This document shows, in pieces, positions 52,119 through 64,000 of a stretch of 64,000 nt of DNA. The position numbers and the translations under genes were made by a program. Location of the stretch: contig JAIWNF010000006.1 of assembly GCA_025093555.1 (NCBI GenBank), positions 620,001 to 684,000 of the forward strand, given 5' to 3'. Numbering within the stretch: position 1 is the first letter of the stretch; every line of letters starts with the position of its first letter. The notes beneath the pieces are model-generated. The model did no database searches and was not told where the DNA came from. It worked only from the letters and a program-made list of their open reading frames with translations. Source of the DNA: Circinella umbellata (Eukaryota > Mucoromycota > Mucoromycetes > Mucorales > Lichtheimiaceae).

Positions 52119-54680
52119 ATGACTCAGGGCATGTCGACATTGCATCCACCATCTCCACCTACACTTACTCCACAACAACAAAAACAACAACAAATACCGC
52201 AAAAACAAATACCTTCCAAAATGTCAAAAGTTATTTTACGTACTGCCCTTCAAAAGGCTAATTCAGCAGTCATGTGCGATTCTTCAAACGATGTTATGGG
52301 TGCTATTGATGCTTATTCTGAAGCTATTTCACTTTTGAATCGCGTATTAACTACTGTTGAAAAAGGTAGTGACCGTCGAAGACTTCAAGAGATTGTAAGT
52401 TATTTATATATATATATATATATAAGCTTCTTTTTTTTTTTTTTTTTTTTTGTTTTTTTTACTATAACACATATGAATAATAGTCTCTTTATTATTATTC
52501 TACTCTTCTTTCAACACATATATCCTTAATATATTACATATTAGGAAAAAAAAAGATAATATAAGGTTATTTCATTTAACTGATTTAAATGTATATTAAT
52601 TATATATAGCATGATTCATATTCCGAACGTATACGATTATTAAGTGCAATTTCACCTAAATCTGAAATCGATGACCTATATGAGACATTTGATGATGAGG
52701 AAGAACAAAAAGTAAATCAAGTAATGAATGAATATTATGGAGAAGAAGAAGAAGAAGAGGAAGAGGAAGAAGAACAAGAAGAAGAACAAGTGGAGAATGA
52801 TGCAAAATCATGGTTATCCAAGCCCGCCAAACGAAAATTCTCAACCCGCCAAACGGGTGCTCCACAATATGCTTCTATTATTAGGCACACAGCTTCTTCT
52901 TCTTCATTAGAAAGTCAACAATATAATAGTACGAAGCGAAATAGTAATTCAACAACAGCAACTATCACCACACCAATTAATAAAACAGATCCTCCGTCAC
53001 CTGTTTCATCTAAAAGTACACCTACTCATTCAGCTAATCGAAAAAGTGATAGTAGTAATCACAGTATTAATACAACAGAAGATGTTCCTACCATACGGTC
53101 TAATAGTGTATCAACAACATCCTCATTTGAATCACTTACTGACGAACAAGCACAAGAACAACAAATATCATTATCACAAGTTCCTACTCATCATTCTGTA
53201 TCCTCTCAACCCTTATCACCTCCTCCTCCTTCTCAAGAACAACAACAATTAGAAGGATCTGCATCACATTCTCTTTCTAATACTAACATTAATAGTAATA
53301 CGCCTACTACTTCTTTATCATCTACTCAAGTACCTCGAGAGCAACCTACAATGACACTTCCTCCTTTAAAATCAACAAAAATCGAAGCAGCGGGTGAACG
53401 TACGAGTAGTTTACGACATCAAGGATCCAATGCTTCTATTCGATCCACCGTAAATCCAATTCGACAATCCAGTATCACATCCAATACTGTACCTATTACT
53501 CACACTACTAATATCAACACAGGATCTGGATTTACATCTATACGTAAGAAATCTTCAAATCGTTTATCACGTGTCAGCATGGATGGGGCATCCACCATGC
53601 GTCGAAATCATAGTAATGGTACCACACCTTTATTAGGATTATTTATGCGATCACAAAATGGGAACGATCAAGAATCATCCATGGATTATTTTGGACATAA
53701 TAACAACAATAATAATAATGGTAATAATCGAATTGGTATGGCTTACAGTACGGATTCAGTGATGCCATTGGAAAACAACAATCAACAACCTCCTTTACAT
53801 CTTGTTTTATCGATTGAAAAATCCATGGATCAAGGCGCTTATATTACACCTCGATTGTATATACCCAAGAATATGTGGAATCAACCAAGTATCCGTTTAC
53901 CTCATGTTGAAATCAAGGTGGCTGCATGTGAATCATTAATGAATGACTTAGCAAAACTTGAACAATGGCATAAATTGGATGATTTGACTGGTAGCCTCAA
54001 AGTGCTGGAAATTTTGGAGGATGCAGTAGAATCATTACAAGCGAATTTGGCGAAAAAGCTAAAGAGAGAAAGTATGAGTGCGGAACAAACGACTTCAAGT
54101 CCTCATACTGTCATGACCCCTCAATATGATTCATCGACATCCTATAGTAGTAGCAATAGTAGTACGAGTAGTAAAAAAAGTCAAGCATTCATGTCTTGGG
54201 GTTCAAAATTAAGTAAATCTGTTGAACGAATGAATGCATTTAGTTTGACCAAAACGTAAGTTTTATTTTTACATCACCAAAAAAAAAAAGAAGGATACTT
54301 TTTTTACATTAATATGATCCATTTATTTTTTTTATATCTATTAGCGAAGATCAATATCGTAATTATATTGAAGTATTACACCGAATGTTAATCAAAATAC
54401 ATATACTGAGTAAGTCTAATTTTGATCAATTCATAAAATATCTTAAATATACTCATATATATATATATATATCTTTTAATCATTAGCTGATTGGTGGAAT
54501 CATTATATCGAAATGAAAAAGGATACAGGACGTATGAGTCCAGTCTGTGATGTAGTATTACAACGACTTACAAGGATATGTGATGTTGTTGATATTGTTG
54601 TTGGTGGATTTGTTGTACGAGATATGGCAATTTTACTTGGTAAATGGTTAAAACGAGGTGGCACATGGGTTAATGAATAA
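52119..54680 (+). CDS. MIT-domain protein with long disordered middle
   Basis: Probable endosomal/ESCRT-linked or trafficking protein. Exons: 52119-52394, 52610-54255, 54345-54409, 54487-54680; 726 residues. After a Q/P-rich leader, residues about 35-110 form an MIT-type three-helix bundle (RTALQKANSAVMCDSSNDVM, AIDAYSEAISLLNRVL, HDSYSERIRLL). Then come an acidic run (poly-Glu, about 52739-52790), about 350 residues of Ser/Thr/Gln/Asn-rich disorder, and a conserved C-terminal helical region (ITPRLYIPKNMWNQPSIRLP, MSWGSKLSKSVERMNAFSLT, IDWWNHYIEMKK-like end). The C-terminal region looks like that of other fungal MIT-only proteins, whose function is poorly known. The specific partner is not predictable here. 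Confidence 0.82.
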
Positions 54681-55768
54681 TTTATCATAGCATCCAACCC
54701 TTTTTTTTTTTATTTATTTTATTTTTTTTGCCTTATACAATTACATAACACTTAAATTTATTACTTCTTATTCTGTTATTCATTCGTCTTTTCCTTCACG
54801 TCATTATTATATACAAAACCATTACTCTTGCCATTATATATATATCTCTCTCTTTTTTTTACGTAACAAATGACACGCACATTACAACACATCCCACTCA
54901 ACACATTTCTTAATATTTATATATTATTATATTTACTTCTATACTTCCTTTTTTTTTGTGTTTCAATTGATTATTATTATATTGTAGTACGAATCGTTTA
55001 TTTATTTATTTGCTTTTTTTTTTACCTTTTTGCTCTCTTCTAATAATGTTATTATTATTATTTTATATTTTTTTCCCGCTTTTTTTTTAATGAACCTTAT
55101 TTACTATTATTAATTTATTATTATTTGTTTATTACTATTTTATATCATTTCTTTTATCATTTTTTGATAATGTTTAATGAGTTACGTATTGTATTATCAA
55201 TCTTGTATGAAAAATAGGATTTGAATTTTGGTACAGTAGTTTAATGAAGATTGAGGATATGTCAAATGTGGTTACATAATGAAAATTAAAAAGCACATAT
55301 TAACTATTCACTTGCTTGTACGTAAAAATGATAAATTTCTTTCTAATGCAATAAGTACCAGCATAATATCTGTTGAAATGTACGTATGAGGTAAAAAAAA
55401 AATATTTATACTTTTGTTTTCATAAAGTAATAAACATACCCAGTTAATTTAAATCACATAAACCCACCTTCTAGTCAATAGTAAGAAAAAGCGTCCTGAA
55501 ATGCAAAAAGGTTACACAGTTTTCGAGATTTCTTTTCATTTTCGTTACACGAGGGCTTGAAATTTAACCCTTTGCCGGTTATTGTTTCAACCCGGGAATT
55601 GTTGTAGTGCCGTGCCTTAGCAAAAGGGGAATTGTAGTCACTGCCCTTTTCACCAAAAAAAAAAAAAAAAAAAAAAAACGACATTTTTTTTTTATTCTGT
55701 CACATACAACTTTTCTTTTTATTTTTCCCTATACATATATACGTTTACGACTGATTATAAAAACAACA
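54681..55768. other. AT-rich intergenic region
   Basis: Dominated by T-rich and ATT-repeat sequence. No coding region is seen; a 24-base A-run lies at about 55655-55678, upstream of COQ2. Confidence 0.6.
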
Positions 55769-57140
55769 ATGCGATTATCACTTGCTGTTCGTCTCACAAA
55801 ATCAGCATTCTACCAAAAATCGTGTGCACTTTACACTCCAGCTGTCATAAAACAAACAACAAACATTAGTAAAAAACCTATTGTCAACTATATTCAACGT
55901 CAATGGATTCAATCAGCAACACCCCAATCAACTACAGTCACTACGGGTATTACTAATAATGACGACGAGTCAAAATCAAAACGCATTATATATGGAAGTT
56001 GGATCGATCGTCTTCCCGAGAAACTTGCACCTTATGCTTTTTTGGCACGTGTTGATAAGCCTGTTGGTACTTGGTTGCTTTATTGGCCTTGTGGTAAAGT
56101 ATTTATATACATGTGTGTTTCCTTATCTTTTATATTCGATGTGGGGTGTATATATCATGAAAAAAGAAGAAGGGATGAGTTGTCTATTGTTATATGATCT
56201 TTTCACTGATAATTTTTTTTTGTTTTTGGTCTCTATGTCTAGCTTGGGGTATTACCATGGCAACATATAGCAACGATGTGTCACCATGGAGTGCAGCATT
56301 TATGTTAGGTGCAATGGGTTTTGGTGCTATTTGTATGCGTGGAGCTGGATGTACAATCAATGATTTGTGGGATAGAGATGTTGATAATAAGGTAGCAAGA
56401 ACTAAAATCCGTCCAGTGGCTGCTGGTACTGTCACTGTTCCTCAAGCTATTGGTTTTACTGGTGTCCAATTACTTGGTGGTTTAGCTGTTTTTCTTACAT
56501 TGAATCAGTACACGTGAGTGTCTTTTTTTTTTAATTTTATTTTTGTTTATTTCATGTATAAACCGAGAAGGATGAGATTAATATATATATGTTATATAGT
56601 ATGATGGTTTCGGCATCAACTCTTGCACTTGTTGTTACTTATCCTTTGATGAAACGAATCACATATTGGCCACAACTTGTTTTGGGTATGGCATTTAACT
56701 CGGGTGCAGTGATTGGATGGTCATCCATGACAGGATCTATTGATCCATACGTTTGTTTACCCATGTATTTAGGTGGCATTGCATGGACACTCACATATGA
56801 CACTATTTATGCTCATCAAGATAAATTAGATGATGTCAAAGTGGGTGTCAAATCCACTGCTTTACGTTTTGCTGATAAAACTCCTCAATGGCTTACTGGA
56901 TTTTCATCTACATTTGTTGGATTGACAGCATTGGCAGGTTATATGAATGGTCAAGGATTACCTTTTTATTTAATTAGTGTTGGAGGTGCAGCGGCTCATT
57001 TAGCATGGCAATTAAAAACAGTCAATTATGATGATGCAAAGAGTTGTTGGGAACGATTTCATAGTAACCAAAGAGTGGGAGCTATTGTTTGGTCTGGTCT
57101 GCTGGCAGATTATGCATATGCTGCAACATTAGCTGCATAA
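55769..57140 (+). CDS. COQ2: 4-hydroxybenzoate polyprenyltransferase, mitochondrial
   Basis: Attaches the polyprenyl tail to 4-hydroxybenzoate in ubiquinone synthesis, in the inner mitochondrial membrane. Exons: 55769-56093, 56243-56513, 56600-57140; 378 residues. The start ([18 protein letters not shown]) is a mitochondrial presequence. UbiA-family motifs: first Asp-rich NDLWDRDVD with the flanking [11 protein letters not shown], second Asp-rich region [12 protein letters not shown]. About eight membrane segments follow the first catalytic loop. The ATG at 55769 is chosen because the upstream open frame lies in poly-A coding only for lysines. Its product, ubiquinone, is the electron acceptor of the sulfide:quinone oxidoreductase encoded at 32.5 kb. 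Confidence 0.96.
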
Positions 57141-57541
57141 TTTTTTTTTACATAAAATATCTCTCCCCCTCCCTCCTTTTTTTTTCCCCGTTTTGACTCT
57201 CCTAAAACTAATTACTCTTTAATCCATTTATCCATTATTAAACATACATTTGATGCATTTCATATTATATATATATATATATATAATATTTCTTAATTGA
57301 TTGGTAGATTATTTATATAGTGAAAGTATATACGTAAAAAACAATAATAAATAATAATAATAATACCAGAGACTAAAAAAAAAAAGTCATCCCTTTAATA
57401 TATTTGTATTAAAAAAAAGTTGTTGATAAAAGATTACAGGTAGAAAATTGTTATGTGTGTGTGGTAAGCTGGTAGGTGTAGATAAAATGTGTATCTGTGT
57501 TAAGTTTAGCCGGAGTCAAGAGAAAAGATAAAGATTTTTTT
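57141..57541. other. Convergent 3' region, no gene seen
   Basis: Lies between the COQ2 stop and the stop of the beta-trefoil gene. It holds a TA-repeat near 57270-57286 and A-runs that probably serve polyadenylation of both transcripts. No coding feature is supported. Confidence 0.55.
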
Positions 57542-59784
57542 TTATTGAGGTGGATAAGCAGGATAACCACTGGGTGGCGGATATCCACTTGATTGATTGT
57601 CTGTATTTGGCATTCCAGGCATTTGCATAGTTTGTTGTCTTTGTTGCTGAGGTGGATAAAAACCTCCACCAGAAGGTGCAGAAGGATAACCAGAACCGCC
57701 AGTTGGAGGGTAACCACCAGCACCACCGGGTGGAGGAGCAGGTGGGTAACCACCAGCATCAGAATAATGTGGTTGTTGAGGAGGATAACCCGAGGTAGGT
57801 GGTGGATAAACATTTGTATTGTGATGTTGTTGAGGTGAAGTTGAATAAGCATGATGTTGAGAAGTAGGAGGAGGATACACATTGTGTTGTTGAGGAGAGG
57901 TTGTATAACCTTGTTGAGGAGGAGGATACATGCCACTTGTATTGTTTGGTTGAGATGGAGCAGGTGGATATCCTGAATGTCCACCGGGAGGAGGAGGGTA
58001 AACATTAGTGCTATGTTGTTGTGTGGGCGATCCACCATAGCCACCACCAGCACTTGAATGAGCAGCATAGGCACCACCTGGTGGAGGATAACTTCCAGCA
58101 GGAGGTGGAGGAGGAGGATAGTTGGAACCGGATTGCTGAGGTTGTTGGTGTTGTTGTGGCTGTTGCTGATACGTCTGTTGATTATGATAACCTGGTTGAG
58201 CAGAGGGTGCACTTTGTGCAGGTGTTGCAGCATGATGACCACCAGGATAATTACCAGGTTGAAGATTTTCGGGCAATTGAGAATTATTATCAGTGGCAGG
58301 AGCAATTGGAGTGGTTGGAGTTGGATTAACACCATTGACACCTGCTACATTAATATCATCAGGTAAGCGAGTTAATTCAGGTGGAACACCTACTTCAGCA
58401 CCATAACCGAGTCGAGGTACACCGAATCCAGGTTGTTTATGCAATGGTCCTGAATCAGCAGCCAAGTTCAATGAACCTTCAAAGCGTTGATAAGGTTCGA
58501 GATACCAAAGTTGATTCAAATTATCAGACTCCTTTCGCTTATACAATAATACTTGTGCTCCACCATCTTCATTATCACCCTACAAAGAAGTAATAATTTC
58601 TTATTAGATCCAAATTTCATTTTTTCAGCATCCGAAAAAAAAAAACAATTTGATTTCAATCCAGGTACTATACCTTGATATCAAGAACCATAGTATTATA
58701 AACTTTGGAGTAGATATGTCCATTATCGAAACCCCACTATAATCATTAAATAAATATTAATAATCTCAATTGGACTTATCCAATAAAATTATAAATGCTA
58801 TTAAAAAAATATTCAGATATTTACTTCTTGAGATGGATTATCTTTACGTTTGTTTTGAATAATTGCTTTGTCTTTCTTAAAAGCACCTATTTAGATAACA
58901 AAAATAAAATAAAATGATAACAATAAATAAATTACTCAACCTTTCCTCCCCCCCACCTTTTTTTTTATATTCATCCATCAAAATACTTTACTTGATCTAA
59001 TGTCCAATACTAAATAAATAAAAAATAGAAAAAAAATATATGTTATTTAAGCTTAAAATTTACAAGATAAATGAATTAGGCCGTTTTTCCGACAGTTGTA
59101 TCGGCAGAATGGAAAAAACTTACCATGGCCAGATTTTTTATTCACTATACGTCCTTGATCGTAAGACCATAATCTATTTTATTATTTGATGACGTATGTA
59201 AGTGAACTGAATTGAGTTGAATTTAGGTAGACTGGTGAATAAGAGAGGGAGGAGAGGGAGAGAGAGAGTAAAGCGAGAATGGCTTCAATATAAAAGACCC
59301 AAGTTTTTTCTTTCTTTCTTTCTCTCTTTCTCTCTCAACAGTAACAATTCCTCTCTTTCCTCATCCTCCTCCTCCTCCTCCTCCTCCTTCTCTCTCTCCC
59401 TCTCCCTTTCTCTCTCTTCTATATTGTATATTACTCTTTCTCACTTTCGCATATAACATAGTTTCCTTTTTTACTAGCTTTTTTTCCCTTCTTTCATAAT
59501 CTCGAATATAAATTAATTTTCATTTTATTTACTTACTGATTGTCTGAATCAGCAAACTTTTGTGGCCAAACAATGATGTTCGCATCAGCCTATAATGTGA
59601 ACCCGAGAAATTAAAAGAGTGGGAGATAAATTAGATCGGGACAATAAGCCAAAAAAAAAAAAAGAAATAAAGTATTTCATATTCATTGAATTCATTATAT
59701 TACCTTTGTTTGACCATCATAAACATCAAGAGCGTATCCGTGTTTACGTGAAATAATATAAAAGTGACCTTCTGGGAAGAACAT
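57542..59784 (-). CDS. Beta-trefoil (lectin-like) protein with Pro/Gly/Tyr-rich tail
   Basis: Exons: 59784-59704, 59589-59537, 59173-59124, 59009-58992, 58886-58825, 58736-58674, 58579-57542; 454 residues. The first about 130 residues show three internal repeats of beta-trefoil type, each with a Q-x-W-like centre: SDNQLWSYDQGRIVNKKSG, NPSQEWGFDNGHIYSK, DNLNQLWYLEPYQ, and LDI/LDV strands (YALDVYDG, VLDIRS, MVLDIKG). This is a sugar-binding fold, not evidence of toxicity. The remaining about 300 residues are a disordered, repetitive tail with YPPP/GYPP units and Gln runs, reminiscent of annexin- or ALG-2-like Pro/Tyr tails. No signal peptide is seen, so it is likely cytosolic. The start at 59784 (MFFPEGHFYII) is the only in-frame Met before the fold. 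Confidence 0.86.
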
Positions 59785-61003
59785 GAACAATAATAATAAT
59801 AAAATAAAAAAAAAGCGAGAAAAAGTTAAGACTAAAAAAAAAAAAAGAAGAAAAGAGTAATTTTTTTTTATCGCTTGGCAAAAAAAAAAAAAAAAAGACC
59901 GTGCTCAAAATGCTTCTGTACTTATTAGAGACATACCACACCACTTTGCTCAAAATGGAAAGCATGACGTCTCACTAGGTTCCGCAGTTATAATTTTACT
60001 CCCCACTTTTTTTTATTATTGTTATTTATATTACTATTCATAATTCAATGATAATATGATTTTCATTCCTTTTTATATTATTCATGTACATAACAAAAAT
60101 TCAATTATAAGTTGTAACTGGTCGGGGAATAATAATTATTTAGTACCTGAATATAATAAAGTAAGTGATTACGCTGAGCGGATACGAAATGAGTTGTTTT
60201 CTAAAATTTAACTAGTGTATAGCAAGTAGGTACTAAGCCTATTCTTATAAATAAATCATTGTAATGACTATATAAGACCTTCTAATTGATGTACAGTAAC
60301 AACATTTTCATCATTTGAACTTTAATAACTTTTGTTGTCTAAATAAATCTTTTTATAACAGCCTTTTAATGCAAAAATGAACAACAAACAACAAACAAAA
60401 CAACTTGATGCTGAGACTTTTTTTTTTTTGTACACTAATTGGTTTATACTCTCTATAGAACAAACCTGATATTTTAATACTCCAGCCTCTTTTTGCTTTC
60501 CTTTGTGTCACTTAATCTAAATACCGAGTTTATAAATTGAACAAATAAGATTTTTGTTGCATGTGGCGTTACCAGGATTCACTTTTAGAAGGTTATACAA
60601 GTTTATTCTGGGAAAAGAAGTATATAGACTATGTATTTATTTAATACTCAACAATCCTATCTCTACTTTTTTTTATTTTTTTATTTTTTTTTTTTGCTAG
60701 GAAGAGGTACTAATAATCATTTCAGTCCTAGAAGAAGAAAAAGAAAAAACAAATAGTGTCACAATAAGCATTTAATATTATATTACTTTGTTGGGAGGTA
60801 TTCAATTTTTTTTCTTAAAATTCAAACAATAAAAGAATGGGTAAAAGCTATAAACTATATGTCAAAAGATGTAAAAATTATATACTACATTGATCTTATT
60901 TTCCCTTTCTTCTCACTTAAGACAAGTAAGACCTTTAAACCTCTTTTTTTTTTCTTTTATCTGTAATTATATATATTAGACAAGTCCGCCGACAAAGGAA
61001 TTT
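59785..61003. other. AT-rich intergenic region
   Basis: Promoter side of the beta-trefoil gene and A/T-rich spacer. No gene is seen. Confidence 0.55.
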
Positions 61004-61201
61004 TTAACTAGCTGCCAAAACGCCCCAGCCGGGGACGGGTCTGAAGTGCTTGAGCACAAAAATTAGCGAATCAATCTTCGAGATAGTCTCTGAAACTATG
61101 TGAGACAGCCTATCAAATTCTGAGATAGTCTCTTTTGTATTACTCGAAAAGCGCATGCTTTTCATACCCCTCTCTTTTTGCATGACAATTGATAATGTCA
61201 A
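61004..61201 (-). other. Locally GC-richer segment with internal repeats, 65-codon frame
   Basis: A minus-strand open frame from an ATG at 61201, with amphipathic character (EFDRLSHIVSETISKIDSLI) and a C-terminus FRPVPGWGVLAAS. The DNA contains GAGATAGTCTCT twice (about 61079 and 61121) and a related inverted copy (GAGACAGCCTATC, about 61102). The block CCCCAGCCGGGGACGGG (about 61023-61039) is much richer in GC than its surroundings. It may be a transposon scrap or a small gene; I cannot say which. Confidence 0.3.
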
Positions 61202-61868
61202 AATAAAAAGGCTCCTGTCACTTTATTTCTTTTTCCTTTTGTTTTTTTTACCTTTTTTTGACAAAAAAGAATACCGGAAGCCCATTTAGATTTAGGACCA
61301 AGCCAAAAGAAAGAAAAAAGGGTGGTGCTAATCCAGACGGTGGGAGACATAAAAAGCAAGTAGCAGGCCAAACATTCCTAAATTTTGGATCAACTCTAAC
61401 CATCCATTGATTATCAAGAAACGAGTAATTCCACTTTTAACATGGCTCGTCAAAAAAAAAAATTAATAAATATCGTGATCAAACAGTAAAAGGTGATAGT
61501 ATTGATTATGTAGAGGCCCCAATTCTCATTGAGTATTTTGAGAAGTTACAAAATCGTATTGTTGAGGATGGCAAGTAAGGACCACGAAAATATAATCAAA
61601 AGCATAGTACCTCTCAGAATTAACCACATAAGCAAGAGATGAAACTTATTGCCAGCGATATACCTTTATAAATAGGCGTGTATAAAAAAGTTTTTAAAAA
61701 CATAATCATAATTTGGAAGAAGAATCAATGTGTGATCAGTAAAGAAGATTGTTTATTTACAGCTATATACAGTAGGTATATTATACAAATATTATTCACA
61801 AAAGCACTACAGTACTATAAAGTATTAAAACTACTTGTATCGTGGCAAAGAAGATCTGAATATTATAA
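61202..61868. other. AT-rich DNA, possible remnant frame
   Basis: An interrupted frame near 61442-61580 (SIDYVEAPILIEYFEKL) reads like a decayed coding piece but is too short to assign. Otherwise nothing is seen. Confidence 0.3.
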
Positions 61869-64000
61869 CTATTCTACTACGAATTGAACCAGTTGCTTCA
61901 TACTTTGTCGTAATGATGTTATAATAACCACATCCTTGTTATATACTCTGTAACCCATTCTACGTAATCGAGATTTTTCAACTTGATTGATCGGATCTAT
62001 AATCACTAAATTACAAGAGTTGGAGTGATCCAATTCTTTAATCTTCTTCATCATCTAAGAAAAAACCCCCAACAATAACAACTGGATATTAGATTTGATT
62101 TGATGTAGACTAGTGAAAATCTTATTTCACATTACATTTCTACTTACTTGACCTCCAGCTGATCTTACAATCTGTTCCAAGGTGATTCTTTCGCTGTTTG
62201 ATCCTAAAAAATAAAATTTATAACCTTGAAATAAAGTTCCTGCTTTGCTTGGTGGATCAGTTGCTTGTCGACCTTTACGAGCTTCTTCAACGCTATCTCG
62301 AAGATTAAACATTTGCTCTCTTTCGACTATTTCATCAACGAGAGGGAATTCATCGGGGTCCAATAACTTCCCATCGTTAATTGATGCATCCAGCCATTTT
62401 TTTGTTGTAATCTTTAATCCCAAGTTGACGGCAGATAAAAATTTGACTGTTCGTAATATATTTCCATTTGTAATAAGATGAGTGGCCTTGTATACATCTT
62501 CAGTTAAGGTAACATTTAATTTCTGAATTTCCTATGAACGTATATCAAGAAGCTAGTGAGCTTATCCGTGATCAAAATATAATACATATATATATGTGTG
62601 TATGTGTGTATTCGTGGGGGCAAGTTGACCTTTTTTATACCAGTAAGACTTTCGGTAAAGCCTGTGAACAATAAGGTAGGTGCTTTTGATCTTTTGCTTC
62701 GTCTTGCTTTAAAAGATGATGGTAATGATGGATTATTGATATCAACAGAAAGAGATGCCAATAAAGTGGCAGAAGTTACAGTAGATAAATTAATATTAGA
62801 GCTTTCTGTTGATGTAGTAGCGGTAACAGCTTTTGTAGTCGTTCCGGTCGCTGTAGTAGTTGTAGCTGTAGTTGTAGGTGTAGCAGCTGTTGTTGTTATT
62901 GCTGATAATGGTTGTCCTTCAGGAATATGTCCTTTTTGTCGTGTGGGTTGTCTTGTTTGAATCGTTTTATTATTGCTGGTATCAGAAGCCGATATTGTTA
63001 ATTTGGTATATTCTCGAACGTATTTGTTGGATATTAAATTCTTCCAATTCTTTTTAGACTGTTCAACGCATTTTGGTGATTTTTCATTTTTTTTGTACCA
63101 GCGATTAATTATTGTTGTGTCAATAGCCGCAGGAAAAATTTGTGTTTCTTGAAAATTAATGTACTTCTCCTGACATGGTTGATGAATAGTCCAGTTGTTA
63201 AAACAATCTTCCAAAAACTTGTAATTCACTACGCATACATTCATGTTAATTGCTCGTCTATACTGGTCGCTTTGGTTACTATTATCGTAATATCATATAT
63301 TGGTAAAAAAAAACGAGAGTTACATTATGGTACAATCGGCCCCCTTATAATATCTATTTCTATTACCTTTTGAAGATGGCATAATCGACTTCGGGACAAA
63401 TAAAAGGACAAAACACAAAGCCAATCGCATGCCCAACATACTTCACATATTGACGTTCCATTCCCAAAAACCCTTCGATACTAAAGGTCTACAAAAACTG
63501 TATTAGTTATTATTGTATTCACATATCCTCTTCTGTATGTATCAATTGTTATTCTTTAGAGAGAACTTACTTTATTATGTGAGCCTGGTACTGCGCCAAT
63601 TGGTAATGGATAGTCCATAATGGTCATAGTTGGAGCGTGGAACTCTTCTCGATAACTGGTATTGATAAGCCATTGCTTATTTGAAACATACTTATTATGC
63701 AATCCAGCTAAGCCATACTCATCTTGGGAACGGTTTTCAACAACTGCAATCGTCACATTGTTTTTTTCATATTTTGTTGTTATTTTTGCTCCAGCATTCA
63801 GTATATGACTTAAGGCTTCTTCTTCTGTTTCCGTCAATGAAGACTTCATAGTAGATGATAGAAATAAAACATGATTTTTCATGTATTGTGCTTTGGGCTG
63901 AACGTTGATGATTTTGATAAACCTTGAACTATCGTGAAACTGTGAACCTTGCAAAGGATATATCGGTGGGTTACCGACTGGGTCATAAAGATCGATTGTC
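61869..64000 (-). CDS. Multi-BRCT protein, Brc1/Rtt107/PTIP type (5' end outside window)
   Basis: Predicted DNA-damage scaffold that binds phosphorylated histone or repair partners in the nucleus. Visible exons: >64000-63571, 63488-63367, 63278-62630, 62531-62148, 62054-61869. The reading frame is open through the right edge, so the N-terminus is missing. One BRCT pair is split over the first three exons (KNHVLFLSSTMKSSLTETEE; FSIEGFLGMERQYVKYVG; VVNYKFLEDCFNNW). A Thr/Ala-rich linker with a basic patch (FKARRSKRSKAP) follows. A C-terminal BRCT pair comes next (TLLFTGFTESLTGIKK joined to EIQKLNVTL, KITTKKWLDASINDGK, LFQGYKFYFLG, NKDVVIITSLRQS). The arrangement with a terminal pair is typical of Brc1/Rtt107/PTIP, but assignment within BRCT proteins is inferred. 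Intron 3 uses a GTCAAC donor, required by frame. Confidence 0.85.

Noticed and set aside
57451..58341. 296-codon minus-strand frame overlapping the beta-trefoil gene
   Set aside because: Alternative frame of the repetitive Pro/Tyr/Gln tail; the 57542-58579 frame connects to the folded domain by splicing and this one does not.
59217..59456. 79-codon plus-strand frame with poly-Ser
   Set aside because: Product of a TCC/CTC microsatellite within an intron of the beta-trefoil gene.
62598..62960. 120-codon plus-strand frame with Val/Ala runs
   Set aside because: Antisense of the Thr/Ala-rich linker in the BRCT gene.

Overview
The window is nuclear DNA from a filamentous fungus of the early-diverging, Mucoromycota (Mucorales-like) type. 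This is inferred from AT-rich intergenic DNA with long A/T runs, many short introns (about 50-130 nt, nearly all GT-AG), an ATP-dependent PEP carboxykinase, a phosphofructokinase of the large duplicated fungal type, a HAK-type potassium transporter, and the style of the degraded MULE, LINE and Tc1 remnants. No species name can be given from sequence alone.

Layout. 1-8.2 kb: an ING-family PHD-finger protein (+), 6-phosphofructokinase (-) and a mitochondrial ornithine-type carrier (-). 8.2-12.8 kb: an accessory stretch with a MITE (22-bp TIRs, exact 9-bp target duplication), a perfect hairpin and an unrecognised minus-strand locus. 13.0-18.2 kb: a copper-linked neighbourhood with a 25-residue copper-type metallothionein (two exons, too short for ordinary ORF calling), a 12-TM MFS transporter and a Ctr copper importer. 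18.8-21.6 kb: lunapark (ER junction protein) and U1 snRNP protein C, both minus. 21.7-27.6 kb: accessory DNA with a broken LINE reverse-transcriptase remnant and long gene-free AT-rich DNA. 27.7-37.5 kb: three intact multi-exon plus-strand genes (HAK potassium transporter, mitochondrial sulfide:quinone oxidoreductase, GTPBP1-type GTPase). 37.5-47.2 kb: an accessory island with a 176-bp TA-flanked MITE, an 86-bp-period tandem repeat, a degenerate MULE transposase, an expressed-looking uncharacterised gene whose second intron carries a fold-back MITE, and a decayed Tc1/mariner transposase whose truncated end abuts the next promoter. 47.2-59.8 kb: folylpolyglutamate synthase (two in-frame starts, mitochondrial and cytosolic), PEP carboxykinase, an MIT-domain protein, COQ2 and a beta-trefoil protein with a long Pro/Gly/Tyr-rich tail. 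61.9-64.0 kb: the 3' part of a multi-BRCT protein that continues past the right edge.

How the genes relate. Most are unlinked housekeeping genes: glycolysis/gluconeogenesis (PFK, PCK1), mitochondrial metabolism (ORT1-type carrier, SQR and COQ2, which meet at the quinone pool), folate metabolism, splicing, ER shape and chromatin. The one plausible functional neighbourhood is copper: metallothionein and Ctr importer lie 4.2 kb apart with an MFS transporter between them. Exon boundaries were placed by hand from splice signals and reading-frame continuity; coding totals divide by three for every intact gene model given.
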